DNA from: Desulfovibrionaceae bacterium UBA6814
GTDB lineage: Bacteria; Desulfobacterota; Desulfovibrionia; Desulfovibrionales; Desulfovibrionaceae
Length of the DNA: 16,543 nt
Reading direction: 5' to 3'
Assembly: GCA_002452635.1 (NCBI GenBank)
Contig: DKEU01000221.1
Coordinates: forward strand, 5,132 to 21,674
In this document: one piece after another, positions 1-6,861 of the stretch
How the letters are laid out: each line of letters starts with the position of its first letter
Position numbering within the stretch: the stretch's first letter is position 1
Notes under the pieces: generated by a model
The model's input: only the letters and a program-made list of their open reading frames with translations
Told to the model about the DNA's origin: nothing
Database searches by the model: none
Position numbers and translations under genes: made by a program

Positions 1-25
1 GGGCCTCGCGGCCGCTGCGCGTCCG

Positions 26-44
26 GCCCCGCGTCCTGCGGGGC
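26..44 (-). terminator. GC-rich hairpin just after the last receiver gene, possible terminator
   Basis: A perfect 7-bp inverted repeat (GCCCCGC, loop of 5, GCGGGGC) begins directly after the stop codon of the receiver gene that ends at 45. Its position at the 3' end of the apparent minus-strand operon suits a transcription terminator or a 3'-end stabilising stem. There is no U-rich run after it in the bases visible, so intrinsic termination is uncertain. Confidence 0.35.
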
Positions 45-431
45 TCACTTCTTGCCCGTGTGCGACTCGAAGGCCCAGGTGACCTTCTTGACGATCTCCC
101 GGGTGGAGCAGGGCTTGAGCAGGTAGTCGAAGGCCCCCAGGTTCATGAGCTCCACCGCGTCGTCCACCGAGGCGTGGCCGGTGAGGATGATGACCTCCAC
201 CGGGTACCCGCCGTCGCGGATGCGCTTGAGCGTGCCGTGGGCCGCCAGGCCGGGCATCTTCACGTCCAGCAGCACCACGTCGCAGGGATTGGCGGCCAGC
301 CATTCCAGGGCCGCCTCGCCGCTGCCCACGGCCTCGGCTGTGATGTTGGGAGAAATGCCGAGGAGTTTCACCAGGTTGGTACGAAAATCCTCCTCGTCGT
401 CCACGATCAGCACACGGATGGCGTCGCTCAT
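45..431 (-). CDS. Single-domain response regulator (CheY-like receiver)
   Basis: This 128-residue protein is a receiver domain and nothing else. It accepts a phosphoryl group from a histidine kinase and must act by protein contact, because no DNA-binding or enzymatic output domain follows. The acidic pair is D11/D12, the phospho-acceptor D56 (in LLDVKMPG), the switch threonine T84 and the conserved lysine K106 (in LLKP). The ATG is preceded by a strong ribosome-binding site (AAAGGAGG, 8-nt spacing), and its first bases overlap the stop of the upstream kinase gene as ATGA, which suggests translational coupling. That kinase is the obvious partner. The loop after MPG is unusual: it reads LAAHGTLK instead of the MDGxE seen in the two sister receivers of this window. 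The function is sure at family level; the output target is unknown. Confidence 0.93.
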   Translation of the reverse strand: MSDAIRVLIVDDEEDFRTNLVKLLGISPNITAEAVGSGEAALEWLAANPCDVVLLDVKMPGLAAHGTLKRIRDGGYPVEVIILTGHASVDDAVELMNLGAFDYLLKPCSTREIVKKVTWAFESHTGKK

Positions 432-1408
432 GGCGTATGCCTCCTTTCAGGCCCCGGGGCCTGCGGTTGCGGGGTTGGGGGCAGGTGCACGGTGAAGGCC
501 GCGCCCTTGCCCGGCACGCTGTCCACGGTGATGGTCCCGCCCAGGCGGGTGGCGATGGCCAAGCAGATGGACAGCCCGAGGCCCGTGCCCTTGCCCGGCG
601 GTTTGGTGGTAAAAAAGGGGTTGAAGATGCGGGTGCGGTGCTCCGGGGCGATGCCCGGCCCGGTGTCGCGCACCGTGAAGCACGGCCCGTCCGGCCCCTG
701 GTGGGTGGACACCGTGACCGTCCCGTCCCGGCCCACGGCCTGGGCCGCGTTGTTGAGCAGGTTCAGCGCCACCTGGCGCAAGAGCTGCGGGTCCGTGGCC
801 ACCGGCCCCAGGTCCGGCTCGTTCTCCCGCAGGAACACGACGTTGTTGGCGCGGTGCTCGCGCTCCACCAGGCGGATCATGTCCTCCAGGAGCCGCGCCA
901 GGTCCGTATCCTGGTAGATGGCGTCGGAGCGGCGGCTGAAGGCCAGCATGTTGTGGGTGATGTCCCGGCAGCGCCCCACCTGGGCGTGGATCTGGGCGAT
1001 GGTGTCGGCCAGCTCCTTGGCCACCCCGGAGTCCACTGCGCTGGACGCGCCGGGCTGGGACAAGAGGTGCTCCTGCCATTCCGCGATCTGCCCGATGACC
1101 GCCAGGGGGGTGTTGATCTCGTGGGCGATGCCCGCGGCGATCTCGCCCAACGCCGCCATCTTCTGGGACTGGATGAGCCGCTCGTTGATGTCCACGCCCG
1201 CCTCGGCGCCGGCCAGGACCTCGACCGGCCTGCGCCGCCTGGCCCAGGCCCAGGCCCCGGCCCCGGCCCCGACGGCCAAGAGCGCAGCCCAGCCCGGGCC
1301 GGCCAGGCCGCCGGCCAGCACCAGCCCGGCCAGGGCCAGGGCGACGAGCGCCGCCCGCCATCCGGCCATGCGGCCGGCGGAAGGGGCCAGTACCGCGGTC
1401 GGGCTCAT
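428..1408 (-). CDS. Membrane histidine kinase without a sensor domain
   Basis: This 326-residue sensor kinase autophosphorylates on histidine and should pass the phosphate to a neighbouring receiver. Two hydrophobic segments at about residues 17-34 and 38-56 form a tight membrane hairpin with almost no periplasmic loop, so no extracytoplasmic sensor domain exists. The HisKA dimerisation helix carries the H-box with H96 in GIAHEINTPL. The catalytic domain shows an N-box around 212-224 (LNLLNNAAQAV), G1 at DTGPGIA (248-254), an F-box (FNPFFTTK, 262-269) and G2 GKGTGLGLS (272-280). The motif style resembles NtrB-like kinases. The start overlaps the stop of the upstream receiver gene (ATGA) and has GGAGG eight bases upstream; its stop overlaps the next receiver in the same way. 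Receiver-kinase-receiver therefore looks like one translationally coupled unit. The stimulus is unknown. Confidence 0.92.
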   Translation of the reverse strand: MSPTAVLAPSAGRMAGWRAALVALALAGLVLAGGLAGPGWAALLAVGAGAGAWAWARRRRPVEVLAGAEAGVDINERLIQSQKMAALGEIAAGIAHEINTPLAVIGQIAEWQEHLLSQPGASSAVDSGVAKELADTIAQIHAQVGRCRDITHNMLAFSRRSDAIYQDTDLARLLEDMIRLVEREHRANNVVFLRENEPDLGPVATDPQLLRQVALNLLNNAAQAVGRDGTVTVSTHQGPDGPCFTVRDTGPGIAPEHRTRIFNPFFTTKPPGKGTGLGLSICLAIATRLGGTITVDSVPGKGAAFTVHLPPTPQPQAPGPERRHTP

Positions 1409-1803
1409 CCCCCGGGCCTCCGTTCACGGTTGATCCGCACCCGGTCGCAGGCCTTCTGGATGCGCTCCAGCATGTCCTCGATCTGGAAGGGCTTCATCAC
1501 GTAGTCGAAGGCCCCCAGGGACAGGCCCTTGAGCCCCGAGTCCACCGAGCCGTGCCCGGTGAGCATGATGACTTCCACGTCGGGATGCCGCTTCTTGAGC
1601 TCCTTCAAGGTCTCGATCCCGTCCATGCCGGGCATCATCACGTCCAGCACCACCACGTCCACCTCGTTGGCGGCCAGATGGGCCAGGCCTTCCTCGCCGC
1701 CGCCCGCGGTGGCCACCTCCATGCCGCGCTTGGTGAAACGTTTGGCGAACAGCGCCGTGAAATCCGCCTCGTCGTCCACCACCAGTACCCGAATAGCCGC
1801 CAT
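1405..1803 (-). CDS. Single-domain response regulator (CheY-like receiver)
   Basis: This is a 132-residue stand-alone receiver. The acidic pocket is D10/D11, the phospho-acceptor D54 in VVLDVMMPGMDG, the switch threonine T82 and the lysine K104 (VMKP). After the receiver fold only a short basic tail (RVRINRERRPGG) remains, with no output domain. I chose the ATG at 1803 because AAAGGGGG lies just upstream and the protein begins with the typical beta-1 strand (IRVLVVDDE). The open frame runs much further upstream only because it is read through the kinase gene out of frame. Its stop overlaps the start of the following kinase by ATGA. It sits between two kinases, and either could phosphorylate it. 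A branching hairpin region lies directly in front of its ribosome-binding site. Confidence 0.93.
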   Translation of the reverse strand: MAAIRVLVVDDEADFTALFAKRFTKRGMEVATAGGGEEGLAHLAANEVDVVVLDVMMPGMDGIETLKELKKRHPDVEVIMLTGHGSVDSGLKGLSLGAFDYVMKPFQIEDMLERIQKACDRVRINRERRPGG

Positions 1804-1818
1804 GCCGTATCCCCCTTT

Positions 1819-1918
1819 AGAGCGGGTTAGCCCTGCCAGGGCTTGGCCGCTCTTATGCATTTTGCTGGAATGCTGGGCCGGCATTCCAGCTCCTGGTCGT
1901 GCTTCACGACCAAAATGC
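1819..1918 (-). repeat. Nested inverted repeats between kinase and receiver genes
   Basis: Most of the 116-bp spacer between the Cache kinase and the next receiver consists of inverted repeats. The first block has outer arms GCATTTTG (1857-1864) and CAAAATGC (1911-1918). These enclose two hairpins: GCTGGAATGC/GCATTCCAGC (1864-1873 with 1881-1890) and TGGTCGTG/CACGACCA (1894-1901 with 1905-1912). The second block has arms AGAGCGG (1819-1825) and CCGCTCT (1847-1853) around AGCCCT/AGGGCT (1829-1834 with 1838-1843). It ends right before the ribosome-binding site of the receiver. All stems are perfect. No U-run follows, so this is more likely an RNA processing or stability element, or a dispersed palindromic repeat, than a plain terminator. 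Confidence 0.7.
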
Positions 1919-1919
1919 G

Positions 1920-3587
1920 CTATACCACATGCCCTTCGCCCACCGGCAGCGCAATGGTGAAGGTGGTTCCCTTGCCCACCTCGCTCTGCACGGCGAGCTG
2001 TCCGCCCAGCTTCTCCACGATGCCGTAGGCGATGGACAGGCCCAGGCCGGTGCCTTCGCCCACGCCCTTGGTGGTGAAGAAGGGATCGAATATCTTTCCC
2101 AGGTGCTCGGGCGGGATGCCCGGCCCGGTGTCGGCGATGGCCAGGGTCACCCGGCCCGCCTTCTCGTCCAGGGTGGTGGACAGGGTGATGGTCCCGTCCT
2201 TGCCAACGGCGTCGATGGCGTTGTTCAGGATGTTGAGCACCACCTGCTGGATCTGGGAGGTGTCCGAAACCACCACCGGCAGGTCCTCGGCGAAGTACTT
2301 CTTGATGGCGATGTTGCGGTACAGGGCCTCGTTCTCCAGGAACTGGGAGGTCTGGTCCGCCAGGCGGGAGAGGTCCACGTTCTCGCGCACCGGCTCCATG
2401 CGGCGAGCGAAGCCCAGCATGCGGTGGGTGACCTTCTTGGCCCGGTCCACGTGCTGCTCGATCTTGTCCGCCGCGCCCAGTATCTCGTCGTAGTTGCCGA
2501 TCTTGGCCTTGTCCTCCTCGGCCAGCAGGTCCTTGAGCCAGCCCGCGCTCTCCCGGATGAGGGTGAGCGGGTTGTTCACCTCGTGGGCGATGCCCGCGGC
2601 CAGCTTGCCCAGGGCCGCCATCTTGCCCGACTGCATGAGGGAGGCGTCCAGGGCGGCCTTGTCCTGCTCCGCGGCCATGAGGGTGCGGGTGATGTGCCGG
2701 GCCACCAGGTACGCGCCGGTGAGGATCACCAGCGCGCCGGCCACCACGATGCCGATGACGAAGGAGTGGGTGGTGAAGAGCGGACTCAGGGCCTCGTCCG
2801 GGTCCACGCTCACCACCAGGAGCCAATTGGCGTTTTCCAGCCAGGTCCGGCCGGCGATCACCGGCCGGCCGCCGATGCGCATCCCGTCCACCCGCACCCC
2901 GGAAAACCGCTCCGGGGCCGGCATGTCGGCCATGACCATGACCCCGCCCCCGCTGCGGCTGGGGGTCTGGAGCAGGCCCGCCGGGTTCACCAGGAAGGCG
3001 TCGCCGCTGCGGCCGGCCTGGACGCTGCGCACCAGGGTGTTGAAGATCTCCGAGTCGATGGTGGCCCGCAGGATCCAGGTGGCCCCGGCCTCGCGCCGGG
3101 CCACCGCGATGATCACGTGGGGGAAGTTGCGGAAGCCCAGGAACACGTCGCTCACGTACGCCCCGCCCCGCATGACCGCGTTGAACCACTCGGTCTGGCT
3201 GTAGTTCACCTCGTGCAGTTGGGCGAAGGGGCCCACGTAGGCCACGTGGCCGCCCTTGCTGTCGATGACCCCGATGTCCACGAAGGCCCTGGAGCTGGCC
3301 TGCATGGTGTCGAACACCCTGGCCAGGTACTGCTCGTCGCGGATCTGGGCCAGGGTGTGGGTGGCGGCCAGGGTGCGCAACTGGGCCACCCGCTCCTCGA
3401 TGAAGATGTCGATGCCGTGCCGCTTGTTGTCCACCACCATCCGCAGGTTGTCCTCCACCTGCCGGGTGTAGGTGGCGGAGAACTGGTCGTAGATGAAGAA
3501 CCCCAGGGCGAACAAGGGGATGAGGGAGAAGCTCAGCACCGTGAGGACCAGCTTCGCGCGCAGACTGGCGTACTGCCGGATATCCAT
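1920..3587 (-). CDS. Cache-domain sensor histidine kinase
   Basis: This 555-residue membrane kinase probably senses a small molecule outside the membrane. A first transmembrane helix (about 13-32) is followed by a periplasmic region of about 240 residues that looks like a double Cache domain, judged by size and by motifs such as FVDIGVIDSKGGHVAYVGPF (102-121) and the second-half NWLLVVSVDPDEAL. A second helix lies at about 275-296. The cytoplasmic part has a HisKA domain with H335 in GIAHEVNNPL and an ATPase domain with the N-box (LNILNNAIDAV, 451-461), DTGPGIPPEH (486-495), FDPFFTTKGVG and GEGTGLGLS (510-518). No clear HAMP domain separates helix 2 from HisKA. AGGAG lies about 13 bases upstream of the ATG. 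It follows the PEP-synthase-like gene after 113 bp and precedes a receiver, its likely partner. The ligand is not predictable from sequence alone. Confidence 0.93.
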   Translation of the reverse strand: MDIRQYASLRAKLVLTVLSFSLIPLFALGFFIYDQFSATYTRQVEDNLRMVVDNKRHGIDIFIEERVAQLRTLAATHTLAQIRDEQYLARVFDTMQASSRAFVDIGVIDSKGGHVAYVGPFAQLHEVNYSQTEWFNAVMRGGAYVSDVFLGFRNFPHVIIAVARREAGATWILRATIDSEIFNTLVRSVQAGRSGDAFLVNPAGLLQTPSRSGGGVMVMADMPAPERFSGVRVDGMRIGGRPVIAGRTWLENANWLLVVSVDPDEALSPLFTTHSFVIGIVVAGALVILTGAYLVARHITRTLMAAEQDKAALDASLMQSGKMAALGKLAAGIAHEVNNPLTLIRESAGWLKDLLAEEDKAKIGNYDEILGAADKIEQHVDRAKKVTHRMLGFARRMEPVRENVDLSRLADQTSQFLENEALYRNIAIKKYFAEDLPVVVSDTSQIQQVVLNILNNAIDAVGKDGTITLSTTLDEKAGRVTLAIADTGPGIPPEHLGKIFDPFFTTKGVGEGTGLGLSIAYGIVEKLGGQLAVQSEVGKGTTFTIALPVGEGHVV

Positions 3588-3648
3588 GCCCAGGTGACTC
3601 CTGCCGCCGGCCGCTGCCGGCTATTGAGATTACCGCCTCCCTGCCCTC

Positions 3649-3671
3649 GGACAGGAATGTCGCTCCACGAC
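3649..3671. repeat. Small overlapping palindromes in the 113-bp gap
   Basis: The spacer between the PEP-synthase-like gene and the Cache kinase holds two hairpins that share bases and so exclude each other: GACA-GGAA-TGTC (3650-3661) and GTCG-CTCCA-CGAC (3659-3671). The GACAGGAATGTC core resembles short palindromic repeats that I recall being scattered between genes in many bacterial genomes. Only one copy is in the window, so repeat status is a guess. An 8-base run of C lies nearby at 3684-3691. Confidence 0.3.
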
Positions 3672-3700
3672 GCTATAAACCCGCCCCCCCCGCCGGCCAC

Positions 3701-6322
3701 CTAGGGCCCGGGGCGGACCCCCAGCCGGCCGGTGATGTCCGTGAGCAGCCTGGCCTTGAACGCCCCGGCCTGGGCCGCGTCGGCCATGGCCATGTCCATC
3801 TGCCGGGTGTGCACGATCACGTGGCCCAGGGCGGCCAGCCGCTCCTCCATGAACTGCCTGCCGTACCCCTCCATGCGGGCGAACAGGGCGTCGGCCTTGG
3901 TCTCGCAGCGGAACCCCAGCTCCTCCAGGAGCTCGGCGATCATCTCCGCGCGCCGGGTGCGGCGGCCGTGGTCCGCGGCCCCGCCCTTGAAGCGGAAGGA
4001 GAGGTAGTTGCCCGCATCCTCGTCCCCGATGAGGGCCTCCACCGTGGAGAAATGGTAGCCGAACCTCGACTGGAGCGAACAGAAGTCGCTGGCGATCATG
4101 AAGTAGTTCTTCTCGGCAAAGGCCGAGGCCGCGCCCGGGTCCAGGTCCGGGTTGGACGCCGACCCCGCCAGCACGGACATGAAGCCCTTGGCGTCCACCG
4201 GCGGACCGGCCCAGGGCGCGGCGGTCATGCCCCGCCACAGGGCCAGCATGGGCGCGGAGGCGATCTGCTCCAGGGGCACCGCCTTGCCCTCCACCTGGCC
4301 CGCGATGCCGTCGCCCAGGTCGATGACCCAGTACTGCATGGCCCGGCCGTCCACGGACAGCCGCTTGGCCGCGTGGGTGGGCAGGGGCAGGTCCGCGCCC
4401 TGGCTGAACATCTCCTCCACGCTCTTCTCGTGGCAATAGCGGGTCACGTCGTGCAGGGTGGCGCACCCCTCGGGCGCGAAGTCCGGGGCCGAGGGGTCCA
4501 GGAGGGTCAGGGGCACGATGTGCCGGGCCGCCCCCTCCAGCAGGGCCAGCACCGGGCTGCCCAGCATGAGGTTCCGGGGCCGCTCCCGGCGGGGCAGGTC
4601 CCGGGTTGCGTCGCCGGGCAGCACCCGCCGGCCGTCCGCGTCCACCGTGACCAGGCCCGCGCCCTCCAGGCCGGCCAGGGCGCCCGGGAGGCCGAAGAGC
4701 GCGGGCACCCCGTACTCCCGGGCCACGTTGGCCAGGTGCCCGGCGGCCGAGCCGCGCTCGGCCACCACCGCCGCGGCGCGGGAGAGCAGCGTGGCCCAGA
4801 AGGGCAGGGCCTGGGCCACCACCAGCACCCCGCCCGGGGGGAAGCGCAAGGCGTCGGCGTCCTTGCGGGCCGCGAAGGCCTCGCCCGCGCCCGCGCCCGG
4901 GGAGGCCGCGACCCCGCCCGCCAGCAGGACCGGAAGGTCCCTGTTCGCCGGGCCGGGGGGCGGGGCCGCTGCGGCCTCGGCCGCGGCCTCCTTGAGGGGC
5001 CGGCACTGCAGGAGCACCAGCCGGCCCGCGGGATCGAACGCCCATTCCAGGTCCTGGGGACCGTTGAAATGCTGTTCCGCGGCCAGGGCCAGCCGGGCCA
5101 CGGCCAGGACCCGCGCCTCGTCCAGGCAGGGCTGCCCGGCCTCCTCCGGCGCGAGGGGGATGCGGTCCAGGCCCGCGCCGGCCGAGGGGGCGTAGCGGAA
5201 CTCCTTGCGCGCCGCCTCCACCCGGGCCAGGGCCAGGGGATCGCGGTCCACCAGGAACCGGTCCACGGCCGCGCTGCCGTCCACCACCGCCTTGGGCAGC
5301 CCGGGCACGGCCTCGATGAGCAGCCTGCCGCCCGATCCGTCGGCGGGGCGCATGGGATCGCGGGAATAGGCCACGCCGCTGGCCGCGGCGTCCACCATCT
5401 CCATGACCCCCACGCACATGGGCACGGCCTCGTCCGGGATGCCGCGCACCAGGCGGTAGGTCATGGCCGTGACCCCGTACTTGGCGGCCACCACCTCGCG
5501 GTAGGCCTGCACCGCCTCGTCCGGCTCCACGCCCAGCTCGGTGTGGTACTGGCCGGCGAAGGTCGCGCCCAGGGCGTCCTCGCCGATGGCCGAGGAGCGC
5601 ACCGCCAGGAGCAGGCCCTCCCCTGCCGCGGCGGACAGGGCCGCGGCCTGCTCCCGGATGGCCGCCTCCAGGTCCGGGGGCAGGGGCGCGGACGCGATGA
5701 ACCCCTGCAGGCTGGAGGACAGGGCGTACAGCTCGTCCAGACGGCTGGCGTCCGCGGCCTGGATGCGGCGGTCCACCTCGGCCTGGAGGTCGTTGTGGGA
5801 CATGAACCGGGCGAAGCCCGCGGCGGTCACTGCGAAGCCCCGGGGGATGGTTGCGCCCAGGGCGCGGGCCAGTTCGCCCAGGTTGGCCAGCTTGCTGCCG
5901 GCCTGGTCCAGGTCGGCTGCGGCCAGGTCGGCCAGGGGGCGGACCAGGGGGCCGGAGGCCGGGACCGGGGCGGCCAGCACCGCCGTGTTGATTTCTGCCT
6001 GGATGGCGCGAAAGCGGGGGAGCAGCCCGTCGTAGCGGCCCGGGGCCAGGCTGGTGAGGCCGCGCACCATGGCGAAGACCTCGGAGGCCACCCGGGTGCA
6101 GGCCTCGCGCACGTAGCCCGCGCCGAAGGCCCGCTCCCCGCGCAGGGCCTCCTCCATGTCGGACATGACCTCCAGGGCGCGGTTGTTGGCGGCCAGGAGC
6201 AGCTTGAAATTATGGCAGCGCTCCAGGTGGAGGCGGCGCAGCTCCTCCTCCTGCTCCGGGGACAGGGCCGGTGCGCTGCCGAACAGACGCTTGAGGGTTG
6301 CGAGCAGGCCGGTTGGGGCCAT
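3701..6322 (-). CDS. PEP-synthase-like dikinase with an uncharacterised C-terminal domain
   Basis: This 873-residue protein belongs to the PPDK/PEP synthase/PEP-utilising superfamily but is probably not PEP synthase. A helical N-terminal region (about 20-115) is followed by the ATP-grasp PEP/pyruvate-kinase domain. That domain shows GSKLANLGEL (142-151), AVRSSAIGED...FAGQY (240-259) and the closing LLQCRPL (437-443). The swivelling domain (about 465-575) carries the catalytic histidine H529 in GSAAGHLANVAREYG. The PEP/pyruvate TIM barrel that normally follows is not recognisable. In its place, residues 580-873 form a domain shared with the paralogue at 9786-12380, with TLHDVTRYCHEKS (622-634), RFGYHF (753-758), FKGGAAD (778-784) and TRQMDM (839-844). 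It likely transfers phosphate from ATP through H529 to an unknown acceptor in the cytoplasm. It lies 77 bp behind a lone receiver gene and 113 bp ahead of a kinase gene. Confidence 0.88.
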   Translation of the reverse strand: MAPTGLLATLKRLFGSAPALSPEQEEELRRLHLERCHNFKLLLAANNRALEVMSDMEEALRGERAFGAGYVREACTRVASEVFAMVRGLTSLAPGRYDGLLPRFRAIQAEINTAVLAAPVPASGPLVRPLADLAAADLDQAGSKLANLGELARALGATIPRGFAVTAAGFARFMSHNDLQAEVDRRIQAADASRLDELYALSSSLQGFIASAPLPPDLEAAIREQAAALSAAAGEGLLLAVRSSAIGEDALGATFAGQYHTELGVEPDEAVQAYREVVAAKYGVTAMTYRLVRGIPDEAVPMCVGVMEMVDAAASGVAYSRDPMRPADGSGGRLLIEAVPGLPKAVVDGSAAVDRFLVDRDPLALARVEAARKEFRYAPSAGAGLDRIPLAPEEAGQPCLDEARVLAVARLALAAEQHFNGPQDLEWAFDPAGRLVLLQCRPLKEAAAEAAAAPPPGPANRDLPVLLAGGVAASPGAGAGEAFAARKDADALRFPPGGVLVVAQALPFWATLLSRAAAVVAERGSAAGHLANVAREYGVPALFGLPGALAGLEGAGLVTVDADGRRVLPGDATRDLPRRERPRNLMLGSPVLALLEGAARHIVPLTLLDPSAPDFAPEGCATLHDVTRYCHEKSVEEMFSQGADLPLPTHAAKRLSVDGRAMQYWVIDLGDGIAGQVEGKAVPLEQIASAPMLALWRGMTAAPWAGPPVDAKGFMSVLAGSASNPDLDPGAASAFAEKNYFMIASDFCSLQSRFGYHFSTVEALIGDEDAGNYLSFRFKGGAADHGRRTRRAEMIAELLEELGFRCETKADALFARMEGYGRQFMEERLAALGHVIVHTRQMDMAMADAAQAGAFKARLLTDITGRLGVRPGP

Positions 6323-6337
6323 GTTCCCTGCCCTTGG

Positions 6338-6376
6338 CCCGCGGCTGGCCGCGGGGTTTGCCGGGCCGCGGCCCGG
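6338..6376. other. Two GC-rich palindromes between receiver and dikinase genes
   Basis: The 77-bp spacer contains the perfect 16-base palindrome CCGGGCCGCGGCCCGG (6361-6376) and a hairpin CCCGCGG-CTGG-CCGCGGG (6338-6355). Both lie after the receiver stop and before the dikinase start. In a shared transcript they could slow polymerase, mark a processing site or adjust translation of the dikinase. They may also be chance products of very high GC content. Confidence 0.4.
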
Positions 6377-6399
6377 GGCGGTCCTACCGATGGCCGACG

Positions 6400-6795
6400 C
6401 TAGGCCGGTCGTCCCAGGCGCAGCCTGCGCCGGGCCGTGGCGTCCTGGATCTTGTACAACAGTTCGTTGATGGCCACCGGCTTCATGAGGTAGTCGAAGG
6501 CGCCCAGGTCCATGCCCTCCACCGCCACCTCCATGTTGGCGTGCCCGGTGAGCAGGATCACCTCGGTGTCCGGGACCATCTTGCGCAGCCGGCGCAGGAC
6601 CTCCAACCCGTCCATGCCGGGCATCTTCACGTCCAGCACCACCACGTCGTAATCCCCGCCCTCGGCCTGGTCCAGGCCGGCCTGGCCCGAAGCCGCGGTG
6701 CTCACCACGAGCCCGCGCTTGACCAGGCGTTTCCCGAGCAACTCGCGGAAGTCGTCCTCGTCGTCGATCAGCAACACCTTCATGCTCTCGGACAC
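6400..6795 (-). CDS. Single-domain response regulator next to the dikinase gene
   Basis: This is a stand-alone receiver of 131 residues. The acidic pair is D11/D12, the phospho-acceptor D55 in VVLDVKMPGMDG, the switch threonine T83 and the lysine K105 (LMKP). A short arginine-rich tail (ARRRLRLGRPA) follows, with no output domain. I set the start at the GTG at 6795 because TAAGGAG sits six bases upstream, which is ideal. The ATG at 6783 has no such site, and the ATG at 6861 would add an unrelated proline-rich extension. It is the first gene of the group that continues with a PEP-synthase-like protein, and a candidate sigma-54 promoter lies about 215 bp upstream. No kinase is adjacent, so the partner could be either kinase further downstream. 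Control of the neighbouring dikinase by phospho-dependent contact is an attractive inference. Confidence 0.92.
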   Translation of the reverse strand: MSESMKVLLIDDEDDFRELLGKRLVKRGLVVSTAASGQAGLDQAEGGDYDVVVLDVKMPGMDGLEVLRRLRKMVPDTEVILLTGHANMEVAVEGMDLGAFDYLMKPVAINELLYKIQDATARRRLRLGRPA

Positions 6796-6801
6796 GGCCT
6801 G

Positions 6802-6808
6802 CTCCTTA
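6802..6808 (-). promoter_or_regulatory. Ribosome-binding site that fixes the GTG start at 6795
   Basis: The minus strand reads TAAGGAG here, followed by six bases and then GTG. This near-perfect Shine-Dalgarno match is why the receiver gene is assigned a GTG start rather than the in-frame ATG four codons later. Confidence 0.75.
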
Positions 6809-6861
6809 GGATATGCGCCGCAATCGGCCGGGCGGTCCGGAATGTCCGGGACCCACGCCAA

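Noticed and set aside
1804..3189. N-terminally extended version of the second receiver
   Set aside because: The extension is the kinase gene read out of frame; a good ribosome-binding site and the receiver beta-1 strand begin at the ATG at 1803.
1899..6403. Long plus-strand open frames (1899-3704 and 3809-6403)
   Set aside because: They mirror the kinase and dikinase genes in a frame where GC-rich codon use removes stops. The products are compositionally biased and lack motifs and convincing ribosome-binding sites.
6796..6861. Upstream ATG (6861) as the start of the first receiver
   Set aside because: The extension shows no homology-like pattern, while TAAGGAG sits six bases before the GTG at 6795.
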